Below, piece after piece: positions 61,433-64,000 of a DNA stretch of 64,000 nt (its first letter is position 1; every line of letters starts with the position of its first letter). Made by a program: the position numbers and the translations under genes. The notes beneath the pieces were generated by a model. It was not told the DNA's origin. It did no database searches and was given only the letters and a program-made list of their open reading frames with translations. This stretch comes from Mycobacterium kansasii ATCC 12478 (GTDB lineage Bacteria; Actinomycetota; Actinomycetes; Mycobacteriales; Mycobacteriaceae), in assembly GCF_000157895.3 (NCBI RefSeq), contig NC_022663.1:4154001-4218000 (forward strand). Reading direction: 5' to 3'.

Positions 61433-64000
61433 GCAGCCCACCCGGGGGCCGGATCGAAGAACTCCTCGAGCGGTGCGGAAGGTTCTTCACGCCGGGGAAA
61501 TTCTCCGACGACCTGCGCACCGTCACCCGGCAGGGCGGGCGAGACGGCGACGTCTTCTACCGCGACCGGTGGAGCCACGACAAGGTCGTGCGCTCCACCC
61601 ACGGCGTCAACTGCACGGGGTCCTGCTCGTGGAAGATCTATGTCAAAGACGGGATCATCACCTGGGAGAACCAGGAGACCGATTACCCGTCCGTCGGCCC
61701 CGACCGCCCCGAATACGAACCGCGTGGTTGTCCGCGTGGTGCCGCGTTCTCGTGGTACACCTATTCGCCGACGCGGGTGCGTCACCCGTATGCCCGGGGC
61801 GTGCTGGTCGAAATGTACCGGGAAGCCAAGGCGCGCTTGACCGATCCGGTGCTGGCCTGGGCCGACGTGGTGTCCGACCCCGACCGGCGCCGCCGATACC
61901 AGCGGGCGCGGGGCAAGGGTGGGTTGGTGCGCGTCACCTGGGCCGAGGCCACCGAGATGATCGCCGCGGCGCACGTGCACACCATCAAGACCTACGGTCC
62001 GGACCGCATCGCCGGCTTCTCGCCGATCCCGGCGATGTCGATGGTCAGCCACGCGGCCGGCTCCCGTTTCGTGGAGTTGATCGGCGGGGCGATGACGTCG
62101 TTCTATGACTGGTACGCCGACCTTCCGGTGGCGGCGCCGCAGGTGTTCGGCGACCAGACCGACGTGCCGGAGTCCGGCGACTGGTGGGACGCCGCGTACC
62201 TGATGATGTGGGGGTCGAACGTGCCGGTCACCCGCACGCCTGACGCGCACTGGATGGCCGAGGTGCGTTACCGCGGCACCAAGGTGGTCACCGTCAGCCC
62301 CGACTACGCCGACAACACCAAGTTCGCCGACGAGTGGCTGCCCTGCGCGGCCGGCACCGACGGCGCGCTGGCCATGGCCATGGGACACGTAATGCTATCG
62401 GAATGCTTTGTCAGGCAACGGGTTCCGTTTTTCGTCGATTATGTGCGCCGGTTCACCGACCTGCCGTTCCTGGTCAAGCTGGAAAGCCGCGGTGACGACG
62501 TGGTGCCGGGCAAGGTCCTCACCGCCGCCGACCTGGGCCACGACATCGAGAACGCGGCGTTCAAACCGGTCTTGCTGGACGGCGCCACCGACCGGGCCGC
62601 GGTCCCGCACGGATCGCTCGGCTTCCGGTACGGCGACGACGGCGTGGGCAAGTGGAACCTCGACCTCGGGGACATCGTGCCGGCGCTGACCGTCGCGCAC
62701 CGCAGCGCCGGCGAAACCGCGCGAATCATCCTGCCGTGCTTCGACACTGACGACGGCCGCGGCGAGACGATGATTCGCGGCGTCCCGGTGCGCCGCATCG
62801 GCGAGAACCTGACCTGCACGGTGTTCGACCTGATGCTGGCCCAGTACGGGGTCGCCCGGCCCGGGCTGCCGGGAGACTGGCCCACCGGCTACGACGATGC
62901 GACGTACCCGTACACGCCGGCCTGGCAGGAGCCGATCACCGGGGTACCGGCGGGCAAGGTCATTCGGGTGGCGCGTGAATTCGCCCGCAGCGCCGAGGAA
63001 TCCGGCGGCCGGTCGATGATCATCATGGGTGCGGGCATCTGCCAATGGTTCCACGGCGACGCCACCTATCGGGCCGTGCTGGCGCTGTTGCTGCTCACCG
63101 GGTCGATGGGCCGCAACGGCGGCGGGTGGGCGCACTATGTCGGTCAGGAAAAGTGCCGCCCCGTCACGGGCTGGGCGACGATGGCGATGGCCACCGACTG
63201 GTCGCGGCCGCCGCGCCAGATGGCGGGCACGTCGTACTGGTACGTGCACACCGACCAGTGGCGCTATGACGGCTACCGGGCCGACGCGCTGGCCAGCCCC
63301 GTCGGCCGCGGCCGGTTCGCGCGCAAGCACACCATGGACGTGCTGGCCGCCGCAGTCGCGATGGGCTGGACGCCGTTCTACCCGCAGTTCAACCGCTCCA
63401 GCCTCGACGTCGCCGACGAGGCACGCGCGGCCGGGCGGGACATCGCCGACTACGTGGCCGAGCAACTCGCCACGGGCGCCCTCAAACCGGCCCTGGCCGA
63501 TCCCGACGACCCGGCGAACTGGCCGCGGGTGCTCAACGTGTGGCGCGCCAACCTGCTCGGCTCGTCCAGCAAGGGCAACGAATACTTCCTGGCGCACCTG
63601 CTCGGCACGACGTCGAATCTGCAAGCAGCACCGGCGCCAGAAGCGTTGCGGCCCAATGACATCGTCTGGCGCGACGACATCGGTGAAGGCAAGCTCGACC
63701 TGCTGATGTCCATCGACTTCCGGATGACGTCCACGACGTTGCTGTCCGACGTGGTGCTGCCGGCCGCCACCTGGTACGAGAAGGCCGACCTGTCCAGCAC
63801 CGACATGCACCCGTTCGTGCACGCATTCAGTCCCGCCATCGATCCGCCGTGGGAAACCCGCTCCGACTACCAGGCATTCGGCGCGATCGCGACCGTCTTC
63901 TCGGCGCTGGCGGCCAAGCACCTGGGCACCCGCACCGACGTCGTGCTCGGCGCGCTGCAGCACGACACCCCCGGCGCGATGGCCTACCCGTCGGGAACCG
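61429..64000 (+). CDS. narG: Respiratory nitrate reductase alpha subunit, 5' part
   Basis: About 857 codons of the roughly 1230-residue NarG run off the window end. GTG at 61429 has GGGAGG about 8 nt upstream. The [4Fe-4S] FS0 ligands are visible (HGVNCTGSCSWKIYVKDG, then RGCPRGAAFSW) with His first, and the molybdenum-ligand region FYDWYADLPVAAPQVFGDQT. NarG holds the bis-MGD cofactor and reduces nitrate in the cytoplasm. Translational coupling to narK differs from the M. tuberculosis narGHJI arrangement. narH, narJ and narI presumably follow. Confidence 0.92.
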   Translation, partial: MSSPPGGRIEELLERCGRFFTPGKFSDDLRTVTRQGGRDGDVFYRDRWSHDKVVRSTHGVNCTGSCSWKIYVKDGIITWENQETDYPSVGPDRPEYEPRGCPRGAAFSWYTYSPTRVRHPYARGVLVEMYREAKARLTDPVLAWADVVSDPDRRRRYQRARGKGGLVRVTWAEATEMIAAAHVHTIKTYGPDRIAGFSPIPAMSMVSHAAGSRFVELIGGAMTSFYDWYADLPVAAPQVFGDQTDVPESGDWWDAAYLMMWGSNVPVTRTPDAHWMAEVRYRGTKVVTVSPDYADNTKFADEWLPCAAGTDGALAMAMGHVMLSECFVRQRVPFFVDYVRRFTDLPFLVKLESRGDDVVPGKVLTAADLGHDIENAAFKPVLLDGATDRAAVPHGSLGFRYGDDGVGKWNLDLGDIVPALTVAHRSAGETARIILPCFDTDDGRGETMIRGVPVRRIGENLTCTVFDLMLAQYGVARPGLPGDWPTGYDDATYPYTPAWQEPITGVPAGKVIRVAREFARSAEESGGRSMIIMGAGICQWFHGDATYRAVLALLLLTGSMGRNGGGWAHYVGQEKCRPVTGWATMAMATDWSRPPRQMAGTSYWYVHTDQWRYDGYRADALASPVGRGRFARKHTMDVLAAAVAMGWTPFYPQFNRSSLDVADEARAAGRDIADYVAEQLATGALKPALADPDDPANWPRVLNVWRANLLGSSSKGNEYFLAHLLGTTSNLQAAPAPEALRPNDIVWRDDIGEGKLDLLMSIDFRMTSTTLLSDVVLPAATWYEKADLSSTDMHPFVHAFSPAIDPPWETRSDYQAFGAIATVFSALAAKHLGTRTDVVLGALQHDTPGAMAYPSGT

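Overview
The window reads as a chromosomal segment of a slow-growing Mycobacterium. It is GC-rich, has one PE gene, one PPE-SVP gene, an LpqN lipoprotein, hrp1 and other hypoxia-type genes. Between about 2.7 and 16.8 kb the order pncB, (ald), capA-like, Mut7-C, DUF385-type protein, lpqN, GH92 mannosidase, large membrane protein recalls M. tuberculosis Rv0573c to Rv0585c from memory. The species cannot be fixed from the sequence alone.

Region by region: (1) 0-7 kb is a hypoxia/redox block: DUF2267 protein, a lysine-tailed small protein, a 55-residue CxxC protein, hrp1, nicotinate phosphoribosyltransferase, an ANTAR protein, alanine dehydrogenase and a CapA-like phosphoesterase. Several GGNCCNTTNGGNCC-like palindromes resemble DosR boxes. 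(2) 7-17 kb is the Rv0579-Rv0585c-like block with an inserted PE gene and a divergent truncated hemoglobin. (3) 17-20.9 kb holds a PPE-SVP gene and an unusual leftward cluster: a possible small ORF, a secreted low-complexity protein and a PF07173-like protein. (4) 20.88-22.88 kb is a complete IS1634-like element with 22-bp inverted repeats. (5) 22.9-49.6 kb is a leftward defence island of six very large genes: DUF1998 helicase with a Vsr-like nuclease tail, SNF2 ATPase, Eco57I/PglX-type methylase, RelE-like/UvrD helicase, a DEDDh-DinG-RecQ triple fusion, and a 2150-residue SNF2 protein with three cysteine clusters. A small DUF6883 (frameshifted)/DUF4926 pair sits inside it. (6) 49.9-52 kb carries remnants (truncated VapC, truncated deazaflavin oxidoreductase) and a FIST-domain gene. 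(7) 52.3-56.2 kb is larE-larB-larC for nickel-pincer cofactor synthesis, followed by a convergent MFS gene with a palindromic operator. (8) 56.3-64 kb has a SEC-C protein, a VapBC pair, an LCM-type methyltransferase, narK and the 5' two thirds of narG.

The strongest candidate for an undescribed system is the island in (5). The first four genes overlap or nearly abut (4-nt overlaps, then a 10-nt gap), and the last two overlap by 8 nt. The parts list resembles class 1 DISARM or a helicase-methylase-ATPase system, extended by a second helicase/nuclease module. The PF07173-like/secreted-protein cluster in (3) is a second, smaller candidate.
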